Below, piece after piece: positions 32,953 to 41,800 of a DNA stretch of 64,000 nt. The notes under the pieces are model-generated. The model was not told the DNA's origin. It saw nothing but the letters and a program-made list of their open reading frames with translations, and did not search any database. The stretch lies in NCBI GenBank assembly GCA_035573435.1, contig DATMZR010000043.1:1-64000 (forward strand), given 5' to 3'. Made by a program: the position numbers and the translations under genes. This DNA is from Solirubrobacterales bacterium (GTDB lineage Bacteria > Actinomycetota > Thermoleophilia > Solirubrobacterales > 70-9). Every line of letters starts with the position of its first letter. The first letter of the stretch is position 1.

Positions 32953-32970
32953 CCCCGAATCGAGCTTAGC

Positions 32971-33528
32971 GTGAGCGCCCAATTCCACCTGGATCCCGAG
33001 ACCTACCTCGACGAGATCCGAGCCGAGGTGCCGCGCTACGACGAGCTCCAGGAGCGGACCATCGAGGCGATCCCCTTCCCGCCCCGCAGGGTGCTCGAGC
33101 TCGGGGTGGGCACTGGGGAAACCGCCCGCCGGCTCAAGGCGCGATTTCCCGATGCGGAGCTGACCGGGTTGGACTCCCAGCCGGAGATGGTTTTCAAGGC
33201 GCGCGAGCTGGGGATCGAGGTGCGCCTGGCTCGGATGGAGGACCCGCTGCCCGACGGACCGTGGGACCTGGTGCTCTCCGTGCTCTCTGTCCACCACCTC
33301 ACCGACGAGCAGAAGCGGGACCTGTTTCGCCGGGTGCGCGAGCAGTCCAGGGCGATCGTCATCGGAGACGTGGTCATTGCCGAGCCACAGGTGACGCCTC
33401 TGGAGGAGGGCGTCGACCTGCCCTCGCGCGCCGAGGACCTGGCCGAGTGGTGCAGCGGCGAGATCGTCTGGAAGGGCGACGACCTGGCCGTGGTCCGCGC
33501 CGTCTACCAGCAAAAGAGCCCGCACTGA
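32971..33528 (+). CDS. class I SAM-dependent methyltransferase
   Basis: Rossmann-fold methyltransferase of 185 residues. VLELGVGTGETARRL is motif I, LTGLDSQPEM the acidic strand-2 end, and WDLVLSVLSVHHL motif IV. It has the small Methyltransf_25/12 type architecture; the substrate is unknown. GTG start 18 bp from the divergent yceD start. A bidirectional-looking terminator overlaps its stop codon. Confidence 0.82.
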   Translation: MSAQFHLDPETYLDEIRAEVPRYDELQERTIEAIPFPPRRVLELGVGTGETARRLKARFPDAELTGLDSQPEMVFKARELGIEVRLARMEDPLPDGPWDLVLSVLSVHHLTDEQKRDLFRRVREQSRAIVIGDVVIAEPQVTPLEEGVDLPSRAEDLAEWCSGEIVWKGDDLAVVRAVYQQKSPH

Positions 33529-33540
33529 AGCGGGCCCTTT
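33513..33540. terminator. intrinsic terminator after the methyltransferase
   Basis: AAAG and CTTT flank GCCCGC and GCGGGC arms with a 6-nt loop, so the hairpin has a T-run on both strands. It overlaps the last codons and stop of the methyltransferase and isolates it from the next gene. Confidence 0.7.
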
Positions 33541-33636
33541 AGAAGCCGCCTCGACCATGGCGGCACTCGCCTGTTGGGTACAGCGTAGCGCCCGCTACAT
33601 ACGATCCGCCCGCCCGCTACCGAGGAGGAGACGCTC

Positions 33637-34443
33637 ATGTCGAAGCTGCTCTACACCAAGCGCGACCGGATCGCCTACCTGACCATCAACCGGCCGGAGG
33701 CCCGAAACGCGATCGACCCCGACGTCCACCGGCTGATGGTCGAGGCGTGGGCCGACTTCCGGGACGACGACTCGGTGGACGTCGCGATTCTCACCGGAGA
33801 GGGCGATGCCTTCTGCGCGGGCGCGGACCTGAAGACGTACATCCCGCCGATCATCAGCGGAGCGAGCCCCGGCAGGCTTCGCGAGATCGTTGAGCTGGGG
33901 CTGAACGGCTTCACCCGCGGCATGCATCGGATTCCAAAGCCGATCATCGGGGCGATCAACGGCTGGGCGCTGGCCGGAGGCCTGGAGACCGCGATGGCCT
34001 GCGACATCCGAATCGCCTCCGACCGGGCGATGTTCGGATCCTTCGAGGCGCGGCGTGGCTTTCACCATGGCGACGGCGGCCTGGTGAGATTGGTTAACAC
34101 CTGCGGTGTCGGCGTCGCCATGCAGATGCTGCTCACCGCCGAGCCGATCGATGCCCGGCGGGCCCTCGAGTGCAACATGGTGGCCAACGTGGTCCCGCAT
34201 GAGGACCTGATGGACGAGGCCGAGCTGACCGCAAGGCAGATCCTGCGCAACTCGCAGGCGGCGGTTCGCTCCGCGAAGCAGACGATCCTCGACGTCATCG
34301 GCCAGCCACTCGACTTCCAGCTCCGCACCGAAGCCTGGAACGCCTACACCTGCGCCGACCCCGAGGAAACGAAGGCCCTCTTGGAGCGCTTCTACGAGAA
34401 GACCGACGCGGGGCGCGCCGGAACGCACGGGACCGAGCTGTGA
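33637..34443 (+). CDS. enoyl-CoA hydratase/isomerase family protein
   Basis: Crotonase-fold protein of 268 residues acting on a CoA thioester. AFCAGADLKTYIP and NGWALAGGLETAMACDIRIA form the oxyanion hole. In the region where hydratases carry the second catalytic Glu, the sequence is RRGFHHGDGGLVRL, so standard hydration is not certain. TACGAT about 34 nt upstream and a GAGGAGGAG Shine-Dalgarno give it a normal leader. A GTGA overlap couples it to the SDR gene. Confidence 0.85.
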   Translation: MSKLLYTKRDRIAYLTINRPEARNAIDPDVHRLMVEAWADFRDDDSVDVAILTGEGDAFCAGADLKTYIPPIISGASPGRLREIVELGLNGFTRGMHRIPKPIIGAINGWALAGGLETAMACDIRIASDRAMFGSFEARRGFHHGDGGLVRLVNTCGVGVAMQMLLTAEPIDARRALECNMVANVVPHEDLMDEAELTARQILRNSQAAVRSAKQTILDVIGQPLDFQLRTEAWNAYTCADPEETKALLERFYEKTDAGRAGTHGTEL

Positions 34444-35126
34444 GACGCGCCGTGGTGACGGGCGCAGCCCGCGGAATCGGGGCGGCAATCACCGCGTTGT
34501 TGCGCTCCGGCGCGATCGAGGTGGTCACCATGGATCGTGAGGAGGGCTGCGACCACACGCTCGATTTGGCCGTCGACCCCATACCCGAGCTCGGCCAGGT
34601 CGACATGTGCGTATCCAACGCCGCGATCACCGACACCGTGGCGCCCGCCCACCGGATGACGCCGGAGCAGTGGGCGCGGGACATCGAGGTCAACCTGACC
34701 GGCGCCTTTCGGGTCGTCCAGGCCTGCCTGCCGGGAATGCGCGAACGGAACTGGGGAAGGATCGTGGTGATCTCGAGCGGCGCTGCCCGCTCGGGGCTCC
34801 CCGGTCAGGTGGCGTACTCCGCCTCGAAGGCCGGGCTGATCGGGATGATGAAGACGGTCGCCGCCGAGAACGTGCGCCGGGGAATCACCGCGAACGCGGT
34901 CCTTCCGGGCATGGTCGGAACCGAGAAGGTGAGGGCGATGCCCGCCGAGATCCTCCAGCGCCTGATCGAGACCCTGCCCGCACAGCGCCTGGCCGAACCG
35001 GCAGAGGTCGCCGCCCTGGTGGCCTTCCTCGTCTCGGAGGAAGCCGGCTACATAACCGGCGAGGCGATCGCAATCGACGGCGGCGCATCGCTCAACACCC
35101 TCTCGCTGACCCGGGAGCAGCGCTAG
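34440..35126 (+). CDS. short-chain dehydrogenase/reductase
   Basis: Classical SDR of 228 residues, FabG-like. VVTGAARGIGAAIT binds the nicotinamide cofactor, SNAAITD is the NNAG-type strand, and S113, Y126 and K130 form the catalytic set. DGGASLNT at the C-terminus is typical. Coupled to the enoyl-CoA hydratase, it likely handles the resulting hydroxyacyl intermediate; the pathway is unknown. GTG start. Its stop shares CTAG with the convergent gene. Confidence 0.88.
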   Translation: MRRAVVTGAARGIGAAITALLRSGAIEVVTMDREEGCDHTLDLAVDPIPELGQVDMCVSNAAITDTVAPAHRMTPEQWARDIEVNLTGAFRVVQACLPGMRERNWGRIVVISSGAARSGLPGQVAYSASKAGLIGMMKTVAAENVRRGITANAVLPGMVGTEKVRAMPAEILQRLIETLPAQRLAEPAEVAALVAFLVSEEAGYITGEAIAIDGGASLNTLSLTREQR

Positions 35127-35830
35127 GCCCGAGCGGGGCCGGAAACGCCGTAGCGCTTGAAGTGGCGGGCCGGGATATCCGCAGGGTCCTTGTACCAGTA
35201 CCAGGTGCAGGGATCGCGGTCGAAGTCATCCGGGGGGTCGGACGGGTAGACGGGGTAGCCGATCCACCGGATCGGCAGGGCCTCGTTCATGAACGCGCAG
35301 TGCGTGCAATAGAGCGGGAACCCGGCTCGCCCATAGCTCCAATCGTGGGCGCCGTCGGTCACCCCCCAGCCCTCAGGTCCGTAGCGGCGGTTTCTCCATA
35401 GGCGCTGGCCGGAGCCGCAGGGATTCATCGTGAACGTGAGCTTCTCGTCGTCCTCTGCGATCTCGAAAGCCCCCGGCTTGGGACCCACCCCGCTGGTCGA
35501 GTGCGCGCGCCAGGTTGCCGCGAGCGCCGCGGCGACCTGCCGCCGGTCCGTCTTTGCGATCGTCTCGACGGGGCGGCGCCAGCTCCGCTCGAGGCTCCAC
35601 TGCCATGCCTCCTCGACCCCGTCGTCCCCGAGCTTCTCCTTGATGAACGAGATCAGCCCGGCCACGCCGTCGACGAGCAGGTCGTGCATGAACTGGGACT
35701 CGTGCCTCATCTCCTCGCAGAGCCGTTTCGCCTCCTCGGCCTCGCCCCGTTCGAGCGCCTCGATCGCCCTCACCATCGTCGGTCGCGCCATCTCACGCAG
35801 CTCCTCGTCCGAGAACCACCTCTCGCCCAT
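35123..35830 (-). CDS. conserved hypothetical protein with Cys-rich aromatic C-terminus
   Basis: Unrecognised 235-residue protein. The N-terminal half is helical and charged (MVRAIEALERGEAEEAKRL). The C-terminal half contains MNPCGSGQR, PLYCTHCAFMN and RDPCTWYWYKDP, possible metal or cofactor ligands. A resemblance to the L-2-amino-thiazoline-4-carboxylate hydrolase-like family is possible but unproven. The ATG at 35830 has a GGAGGTG Shine-Dalgarno; a longer upstream frame is not protein-like. Confidence 0.65.
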   Translation of the reverse strand: MGERWFSDEELREMARPTMVRAIEALERGEAEEAKRLCEEMRHESQFMHDLLVDGVAGLISFIKEKLGDDGVEEAWQWSLERSWRRPVETIAKTDRRQVAAALAATWRAHSTSGVGPKPGAFEIAEDDEKLTFTMNPCGSGQRLWRNRRYGPEGWGVTDGAHDWSYGRAGFPLYCTHCAFMNEALPIRWIGYPVYPSDPPDDFDRDPCTWYWYKDPADIPARHFKRYGVSGPARA

Positions 35831-35867
35831 CTCACACCTCCGTTCGCGGGCGCCGAGCGTATCGGTG

Positions 35868-36461
35868 TCAGGACCCCGGCTCCCGCCACATCTGCCACAG
35901 CGGCGGGCCGTCTGAAGGGAGGTTGAACTCGCCGGTGACCACGAAGCCGTGACGCTCATAGAGCGCCCGGCTCCGCACGGTGCTCGCCTCCAGATACGCG
36001 GGAACCCCCTGCGCGTCGAGCGTCTCGAGCGCAGGGTGCATGAGCTTGGAGCCGATCCCTCTCCCCTGCGAGTCGGGCTCGACGCCCATGATCGCCAGAT
36101 ACCAATGGGCGGGCTTGCGCGGATGCTTCCCTTCCACCCGCATTCTGGTGCGAAAAGCCAGGGGCAGCCGCCTGCCGAACACCCTGACCATCGGGGGCAT
36201 CTCCCGAATGGTCGCCCTGGCCGGAACCCTCCATTGCAGCGGCGGCGCCCAGATCGCCGCTCCCTGCACGTCGTCCGTGGTCCAGACGAGCCCGTGCGGC
36301 AGCGCGATGGCGCGCAGCTCGGTTTCGAAGAACAGCCTCAGCCTGGGCACGCGGTCGCTCGCCCGCGGCAGAAGATGTGACCACGCGGGGTCGGCGTGGA
36401 AGGCGCGCGCGAGGGCTTCGGCGAGGCGCGGGACGTCCTCGACTGCCGCGCGCCGGACCGT
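35868..36461 (-). CDS. GNAT family acetyltransferase with non-standard start
   Basis: GNAT fold with the acetyl-CoA motif VEPDSQGRGIGSKLM and C-terminal STVRSRALYERHGF. The first ATG/GTG/TTG in frame is the GTG at 36350. However, the 37 codons before it read as a standard GNAT N-terminus (VRRAAVEDVPRLAEALARAF). That frame is bounded directly by the TAA of sepIVA, with ACG as first codon. Translation may start at ACG or GTC through coupling, or the start codon has been lost. I annotate from the ACG; substrate unknown. Confidence 0.7.
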   Translation of the reverse strand, partial: TVRRAAVEDVPRLAEALARAFHADPAWSHLLPRASDRVPRLRLFFETELRAIALPHGLVWTTDDVQGAAIWAPPLQWRVPARATIREMPPMVRVFGRRLPLAFRTRMRVEGKHPRKPAHWYLAIMGVEPDSQGRGIGSKLMHPALETLDAQGVPAYLEASTVRSRALYERHGFVVTGEFNLPSDGPPLWQMWREPGS

Positions 36462-36932
36462 TTAGCCGACCTCTGCTGGCTCTTCCTGCTCGCGCCCGGC
36501 GAGGCGGTCGCGCCCGCGGCGAACGGCGGCGAGGAACTTCTCCAGGTTGACCTCGAGCGTGGAGAGGATCTCGTCGGCGTAGTCCTCGGCGCCCAAGCGA
36601 ATCGAGCGCTCGGTCTCCCGCGCGTCCTCGATGATCTCCTCGGCGGCGCGCTCGGCCTGCTTGTAGACCTCCTCCTCGGAGATCAGCCGCGACTGCTGGT
36701 CGCGGGCCTCCTTGACCACCCGCTCGGCCTCGCGCTTGGCCTCGGCGAGCATCTCCTGGCGCTCCTTGACGATCCAGCGCGCCTGCTTGATCTCCTCGGG
36801 AATCGTCGCCCGCATCTGATCCAGAAGGTCGTAGATCTCCTCGCGATCCACGCGCACCTGGTCCGTGAGCGGCACGGGCCGCGCGTTGTGGATCAGGTCA
36901 TCGAGTTTGTCGATCAGGACCAGAACGTCCAT
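36462..36932 (-). CDS. sepIVA: DivIVA-like coiled-coil protein (SepIVA type)
   Basis: A 156-residue protein, almost wholly helical after a short N-terminal MDVLVLIDKLDDLIHNARPV. It is a DivIVA-domain-like coiled coil with EEAEKK-type heptads between about 50 and 150. In mycobacteria the homologue sits next to yceD and rnc and acts in septation and envelope assembly. Here it lies near coaD, yceD and recG, in keeping with that call. TAAGCT 12 nt before the ATG may be a -10 element. Confidence 0.75.
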   Translation of the reverse strand: MDVLVLIDKLDDLIHNARPVPLTDQVRVDREEIYDLLDQMRATIPEEIKQARWIVKERQEMLAEAKREAERVVKEARDQQSRLISEEEVYKQAERAAEEIIEDARETERSIRLGAEDYADEILSTLEVNLEKFLAAVRRGRDRLAGREQEEPAEVG

Positions 36933-36986
36933 GAGAATCGTGAAAGCTTACGCGGAGCGGCGGATTTGCGGGCGCACAGTCGATAT

Positions 36987-36998
36987 TTCGGCGCCGAA
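36987..36998. promoter_or_regulatory. perfect 12-bp palindrome upstream of sepIVA
   Basis: TTCGGCGCCGAA lies in the 100-bp gap between coaD and sepIVA, the only spaced junction in this run. It could be an operator; no regulator gene is near. Confidence 0.3.
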
Positions 36999-37032
36999 TT
37001 GCAAGCTCGCGCCCGCGCGTGGATCACGGCAT

Positions 37033-37533
37033 CTACCGCTTCAGACGCTCCACCAGAGCCTCCGCCACCGGCGGCGGGACCAGGTTGGAAACGTCGCCGC
37101 CGAAGGTCGCGATCTCCTTGACCCCGCTCGACCGGATGAAGCTGTGATCGGGGGAGGCGAGGATGTAAACGGACTCGATATCCGGCGCCAGGTTGCGGTT
37201 GAGCTGGTTCATCTCGAACTCGTATTCGAAGTCGGAGATCGCGCGCAACCCTTTCACGATCGCGTTCGCGCCGTGCTGGCGGGCGAACTCGACGAGGAGG
37301 ATCGAAAAGGCTTCGACGCTGACGTTGCCGACGCCATTTTCGGCGATCGCTTGCTCGAGGAACGCCTTGCGCTCCTCGGCAGTGAACAGGGTCGTCTCCT
37401 TGCGGACCGGCTGGTTGACGACCCCCACCACGACCCGGTCGAAGACCCTTGCCGCGCGGGCGATGATGTCCAGGTGCCCGTTGGTCACCGGATCGTACGT
37501 GCCCGGGCAGATCGCCACTCGTCCGTCTGTCAT
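37033..37533 (-). CDS. coaD: phosphopantetheine adenylyltransferase
   Basis: Penultimate enzyme of coenzyme A synthesis, joining ATP and phosphopantetheine. The 166-residue protein has PGTYDPVTNGH (10-20), the nucleotidyltransferase TxGH motif, and the C-terminal SFIRSSGVKEIA loop. ATGA overlap with rsmD upstream, a conserved pair in bacteria. Confidence 0.96.
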   Translation of the reverse strand: MTDGRVAICPGTYDPVTNGHLDIIARAARVFDRVVVGVVNQPVRKETTLFTAEERKAFLEQAIAENGVGNVSVEAFSILLVEFARQHGANAIVKGLRAISDFEYEFEMNQLNRNLAPDIESVYILASPDHSFIRSSGVKEIATFGGDVSNLVPPPVAEALVERLKR

Positions 37534-38066
37534 TCCCGGGGCTCCAGGTGGTGGATGCGGATCAAGGTGTCGCCGTAGCGTCGCTCGGCGATCAGCGGCA
37601 TGGACAGCCGGATCGGTCGGCGCGCGGCGCTCTCGCAGATCAAGCGCCCGCCCTCCGCGAGCCGGCCAGGGATGAGCGAGTCGAGTTCCCCCTCAAGACG
37701 GTCGGCGAGTCTATACGGCGGGTCGCAGAAGATGACGTCGAAGCGCCCGCGTGAGCGGCGGAGGTAACGCAGGGCGTCGGAGCGGACAACCGCCACACGC
37801 CTCTCCAGCCCCAGCTCGCGCACGTTGCGGTGGGCAAGGGACACGTGCGTGTCGACCAGTGTCGCCCGGGCCGCTCCCCTAGAGACGGCCTCGATGCCGA
37901 GCGCCCCGGTGCCGCAGTAGAGGTCGAGGACGCCGGCGCCGCCGATCCCTCCGAGGATCGCGAACAGCGCCTCGCGAACCCGGTCCGCGGTCGGCCGCAG
38001 GGCCGCCGAGCGCCGGGGCGGCGCCGCCAGGCGGCGACCCTTGAGCTCGCCTGCAACGACCCTCAT
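37530..38066 (-). CDS. rsmD: 16S rRNA (guanine966-N2)-methyltransferase
   Basis: Modifies 16S rRNA during 30S assembly. The 178-residue protein starts MRVVAGELKGRRLAAPP, has motif I VLDLYCGTGALG and the catalytic DPPY at 115-118. Start ATG directly after the recG stop; ATGA overlap with coaD. The recG-rsmD-coaD order is typical. Confidence 0.95.
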   Translation of the reverse strand: MRVVAGELKGRRLAAPPRRSAALRPTADRVREALFAILGGIGGAGVLDLYCGTGALGIEAVSRGAARATLVDTHVSLAHRNVRELGLERRVAVVRSDALRYLRRSRGRFDVIFCDPPYRLADRLEGELDSLIPGRLAEGGRLICESAARRPIRLSMPLIAERRYGDTLIRIHHLEPRE

Positions 38067-40268
38067 CTAGGCCGCTATCGGCTCAGCTCGCTCGTCGCCG
38101 AAGCGCTCCCGGGCGGCGTCGAGCAGCGGGCCAAGCTCGGGCGCGTCGAGCGATCCGTGCCGGTCGAGCAGCTCGAGCAGCTCGCGCCGCGCCTCGGTGA
38201 GAACCGCGACGTCCTCCGGAAGCTCCGCGACTCGAAAGCGCGGGAGGCCGTGCTGGCGAGTGCCGAGGATCTCCCCCTCGCCCCGCAGGGCCAAATCGAC
38301 CTCCGCCAGCTTGAAGCCATCCCGCTCGGCCTCGATCGCCTCCAGACGGCGCCGCGCGAGCTCGGAGCCGGGATCGCCGAACAGGATGCAGTGCGAGGGA
38401 TGCTCGCCGCGGCCCACGCGGCCGCGAAGCTGATGAAGCTGGGATAACCCGTATCGCTCCGCACCCTCAACCAGGATCACGGTGGCGTTCGCGACGTCGA
38501 TGCCCACCTCGATCACGCTGGTCGCCACCAGCACGTCGGTCCCGCCGGTCGCGAACCGCTCCATCGCCTCCTGTTTCTCGCGGGACGGCATCTGCCCGTG
38601 CAACAGGCCGACCTCGAAATCCGCGAACTCGCCGGCGCGCAGCCGGCCCGCCTCCTCGGCCGCCGCCTTGGCCTCGAGCTTCTCAGATCCCTCGACCAGC
38701 GGACAGACGACATATGCCTGGCGACCCTCGCGCAGCCGCTCGCGGATGAACTCGTAGGCTCCGGCTCTCTTCTCCTCCCCCACCGCCCAGGTCTCGACCG
38801 GCCTGCGCCCAGCCGGGAGCTCGCGAAGAACGGTGGCATCCAGATCGCCGTAGGCGGTCAGCGACAGGGTGCGTGGGATCGGCGTCGCGGTCATGTGGAG
38901 GACATGAGGTGCCGCCCCAGCGGACCCCCTGGCGTCGAGCGCGGCGCGCTGGCGGACGCCGAAGCGATGCTGCTCGTCGACCACGCAGACCGCGAGGCGG
39001 TGGAAATCGACGTCGGGCTCGATCAGAGCGTGCGTGCCCACCACCATCGCCAGCTCGCCGGAGGCGAGCCGCCCAAGCGCCTCGCGTCGCCTCGCGGCCG
39101 GCGTCGCGCCGGTCAAGAGCGTGAACGGGACCGCCGAGTGGGCGAGCAGGCGATCCAGGGTGGCCGCGTGCTGCTCGGCCAGCGTCTCGGTGGGCGCCAT
39201 CAGGGCCGCCTGATGGCCGGATTCGACGGCGCGCAGCATGGCGTACGCCGCGACGACGGTCTTGCCCGACCCGACCTCCCCCATGAGCAGGCGCTGCATC
39301 GGGCGCTCGGACCCCAGCTCGGAGTCGATCTCGGCGACGGCCCGCCGCTGATCGCCCGTGAACTCGAACGGCAGCGACCCGAGCCAGCGCGTCACCAACT
39401 CGCCGCGGTCACCCAGGGCGATGCCCGGCCGCCGTGCCTCACGTCCCCGGCGCCGAGCGGCCAGCGCCACCTGGTGCAGGAACAGCTCCTCGAAGGCCAG
39501 CCTCTCCCGGGCCCGCTCCGCCTCGTCCAGGTCCTTCGGAAAGTGCGCGACCGCGAGCGCATCGCCGGCTCCCGCCAGGCGGCGGCGGGCGCGGAGCTCC
39601 GCCGGCAGCGGCTCCAGCGCGTGGCGGGCCAGCGGCATCGCCTGCCAGGCCCACTCTCGCAGCCGTTGCGCTCGCAGCCCCTCAGAGGCGGGGTGCACAG
39701 GAACGAGCCCCGTCGTGTGGATCCCGGTCGGGCCATCGACGTCCGCGAACTCGTGTGCCTCGACCCGGAACCCGGAACGGTCGAGCTTTCCATGGGCCAG
39801 CAGCCGCGTGCCCGCTTGCAGACGCTCGGCCAGCCAGGGTTGGTTGAACCAGACCGCCTTCGCTGGGCCCGACTCGTCGGCCACCGTCGCCTCGACGATC
39901 ACCAAGCCGCGACGGCGCGTCGGCCGCAGGCGCACCGAGCGCACCTCGACCTCCACCGTCGCCTGCTCGCCGATCCCGAGCTCCGAGAGGGGACGGGGTG
40001 AAGCGAGGTCCCGGTAGGAGCGCGGGACGTGCGTCAGCATCTCGCCAACGGTTGCGATCCCGAGGTCGGCCGCGGCAGCGGCGAGCCTGGGGCCGGCGCC
40101 GCGGAGCGTCGTCAGCGGGGCGTCGAGCATGCTCGGGCGTGGCGCCGAGCGAAGCGCCACCGAGCCGAGCCCCTCGCGGTCCTGCTGCCCTCCGGTCCCG
40201 AACGCGCGCGGCGCCTCAGGCTCCGCCGCGTTTCGGGGGTCGCCAATGGTCGCAGGCGCGCCGCTCAT
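38067..40268 (-). CDS. recG: ATP-dependent DNA helicase RecG
   Basis: Branch-migration helicase that regresses stalled forks. N-terminal wedge (OB) domain around 60-190, then SF2 motors with GEVGSGKT (Walker A), DEQHRFG (DExH) and QLRGRVGRG (motif VI). With the ATG at 40268 the protein is 733 residues and has a 46-residue Gly/Ala/Pro/Arg-rich leader. The ATG at 40130 would give the common 687-residue form. The longer start is preferred because TAGCCT lies 7 nt before it. Confidence 0.94.
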   Translation of the reverse strand: MSGAPATIGDPRNAAEPEAPRAFGTGGQQDREGLGSVALRSAPRPSMLDAPLTTLRGAGPRLAAAAADLGIATVGEMLTHVPRSYRDLASPRPLSELGIGEQATVEVEVRSVRLRPTRRRGLVIVEATVADESGPAKAVWFNQPWLAERLQAGTRLLAHGKLDRSGFRVEAHEFADVDGPTGIHTTGLVPVHPASEGLRAQRLREWAWQAMPLARHALEPLPAELRARRRLAGAGDALAVAHFPKDLDEAERARERLAFEELFLHQVALAARRRGREARRPGIALGDRGELVTRWLGSLPFEFTGDQRRAVAEIDSELGSERPMQRLLMGEVGSGKTVVAAYAMLRAVESGHQAALMAPTETLAEQHAATLDRLLAHSAVPFTLLTGATPAARRREALGRLASGELAMVVGTHALIEPDVDFHRLAVCVVDEQHRFGVRQRAALDARGSAGAAPHVLHMTATPIPRTLSLTAYGDLDATVLRELPAGRRPVETWAVGEEKRAGAYEFIRERLREGRQAYVVCPLVEGSEKLEAKAAAEEAGRLRAGEFADFEVGLLHGQMPSREKQEAMERFATGGTDVLVATSVIEVGIDVANATVILVEGAERYGLSQLHQLRGRVGRGEHPSHCILFGDPGSELARRRLEAIEAERDGFKLAEVDLALRGEGEILGTRQHGLPRFRVAELPEDVAVLTEARRELLELLDRHGSLDAPELGPLLDAARERFGDERAEPIAA

Positions 40269-40275
40269 CGCTCCA

Positions 40276-40281
40276 AGGCTA
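40276..40281 (-). promoter_or_regulatory. -10 element supporting the longer recG start
   Basis: TAGCCT (TANNNT) lies 7 nt before the ATG at 40268. No similar element precedes the alternative ATG at 40130. Confidence 0.4.
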
Positions 40282-40324
40282 CGGCGGCGCGGGGCCGGAA
40301 CCCCCCTGGCTCACCCGCCGCCGG

Positions 40325-41743
40325 TCAGGCTTGCGCCGCTGCGAGCTCCGTGTCGCTCACCTGCCCCGTGGGCTTGATGTTCTGGTTGAGGCGGAACAGG
40401 TTGGTCGGGTCGTAGCGATCCTTGAGCGCCTGAAGCCGCGCGTAGGTCTCCGGACCGAAGGCGGCACGAACCCGGTCCTCGCCCTCCTCGCCGATGAAGT
40501 TGAGGTAGGCACGACCCGTCGTGTAGGGCTTCATCCGGGCGCCGAATTCGCGGGTCCAGGTGATGTTCACGTCGTCGTCGGCGGCATCGAGCCACATCGA
40601 GATGATGTGCAGGTTGAAGGGGGCGTGCCGCTGACCGAAGGCCATCGCATCGTCCGGGACGCGTGAGATCGCGCCGCCGCCGGGGAGCACAAGGATCTGG
40701 CTGAGTGGCGAGGGCTTCGTGAGATGGTGCTCGCAGAGCAGGTCGATCGCCTCGTCGGGAAGCTGGGCGAGGAAGTCCGCGGTCCAGTAGTTGCGCCGGC
40801 CGGGCTGGTTCGGAGGATCGATGAGCTGCTGGACGGCCACATACGGCATCGGCTGCACCATGTCCATGGCCGGAGGGCCGAACTCGCGCAGCGGCTTCAG
40901 GCCCTCCTCGGCCTCGGCGAACGGACCCGCGTAGCAGAGAACCATCCCCATCACCGGCTGGCCGCGGACCGGTTCGGGGACGAATTCCTCGGGCGGCGCG
41001 GAGATCAGCGCGCAGCCACCACAGACCTCGTCCGGCGCCTGGGCGATGAAATCGCGGAAGTGACGGAGCACCGCCCCGGCCATCGGGGCCGGGTACATCA
41101 GCATCCCACCCAGCAGCGTCGGCCCCATCGGCTGCAGCTCGAACTCGAACTCCGTGACCACTCCGAAGTTGCCCCCGCCGCCGCGGGTGCCCCAGAACAG
41201 GTCGGCGTTCTCCGACTCCGAAGCCGTCAGCCTGTTCCCATCGGCAGTAACGATCTCGACTGAGCGCAGGCTGTCGCAGGTGAGGCCGAGCTTCCGCTCC
41301 AGCCAGCCCGACCCGCTGCCGAGCGCGAGCCCGCCGACGCCGGTCGTCGAGTTCCGGCCACCGGTCATCGCCAGCCCATGCTCCTGGGTGGCGGCGTCGA
41401 CGTCGCCCCACACCGCCCCGCCCTGGACCCGCGCCGAGCGCGCGTCGGGATCGACCTCGATTCGGTTCATGGGACGCAGATCCACGCATACGCCCCCCTC
41501 ACACACCGCGTGGCCCGTGACCGCGTGGCCGCCGCAGTACACGGACAGCGGCAGGCCCTCGGTGCGGGCGAAGTCCACGGCGGCCGCGACGTCATCGCCA
41601 CTCTCGCACCGCGCGATCACCGCGGGACGGCGGTCGATCATCCCGTTGAACACCTGACGCAACTCGTGGTAGCCCTGATGGTCCGGACCCACGAGCTGTC
41701 CTTCAAATCGACTCGCAAGCGTCTCGAGGTCGAGATCTGTCAC
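40325..41743 (-). CDS. FAD-linked oxidase (berberine-bridge-like)
   Basis: PCMH-type flavoprotein of 472 residues with a C-terminal BBE segment (RYDPTNLFRLNQNI). GGHAVTGHAV contains H73, the likely covalent FAD attachment. TTGVGGLALGSGSGWLERK is present, but no Cys sits at the second linkage site, so flavin is probably singly linked. It oxidises an unknown alcohol or sugar; such enzymes are often catabolic. GTG start with an AAAGGGGAA Shine-Dalgarno. Divergent from ridA and part of an insert between recG and fakA. Confidence 0.86.
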   Translation of the reverse strand: MTDLDLETLASRFEGQLVGPDHQGYHELRQVFNGMIDRRPAVIARCESGDDVAAAVDFARTEGLPLSVYCGGHAVTGHAVCEGGVCVDLRPMNRIEVDPDARSARVQGGAVWGDVDAATQEHGLAMTGGRNSTTGVGGLALGSGSGWLERKLGLTCDSLRSVEIVTADGNRLTASESENADLFWGTRGGGGNFGVVTEFEFELQPMGPTLLGGMLMYPAPMAGAVLRHFRDFIAQAPDEVCGGCALISAPPEEFVPEPVRGQPVMGMVLCYAGPFAEAEEGLKPLREFGPPAMDMVQPMPYVAVQQLIDPPNQPGRRNYWTADFLAQLPDEAIDLLCEHHLTKPSPLSQILVLPGGGAISRVPDDAMAFGQRHAPFNLHIISMWLDAADDDVNITWTREFGARMKPYTTGRAYLNFIGEEGEDRVRAAFGPETYARLQALKDRYDPTNLFRLNQNIKPTGQVSDTELAAAQA

Positions 41744-41800
41744 GGCTTCCCCTTTCGACCGTTGTCCGGAGGGCAGCCTAGCCAACTATGTTTCGCCGCC

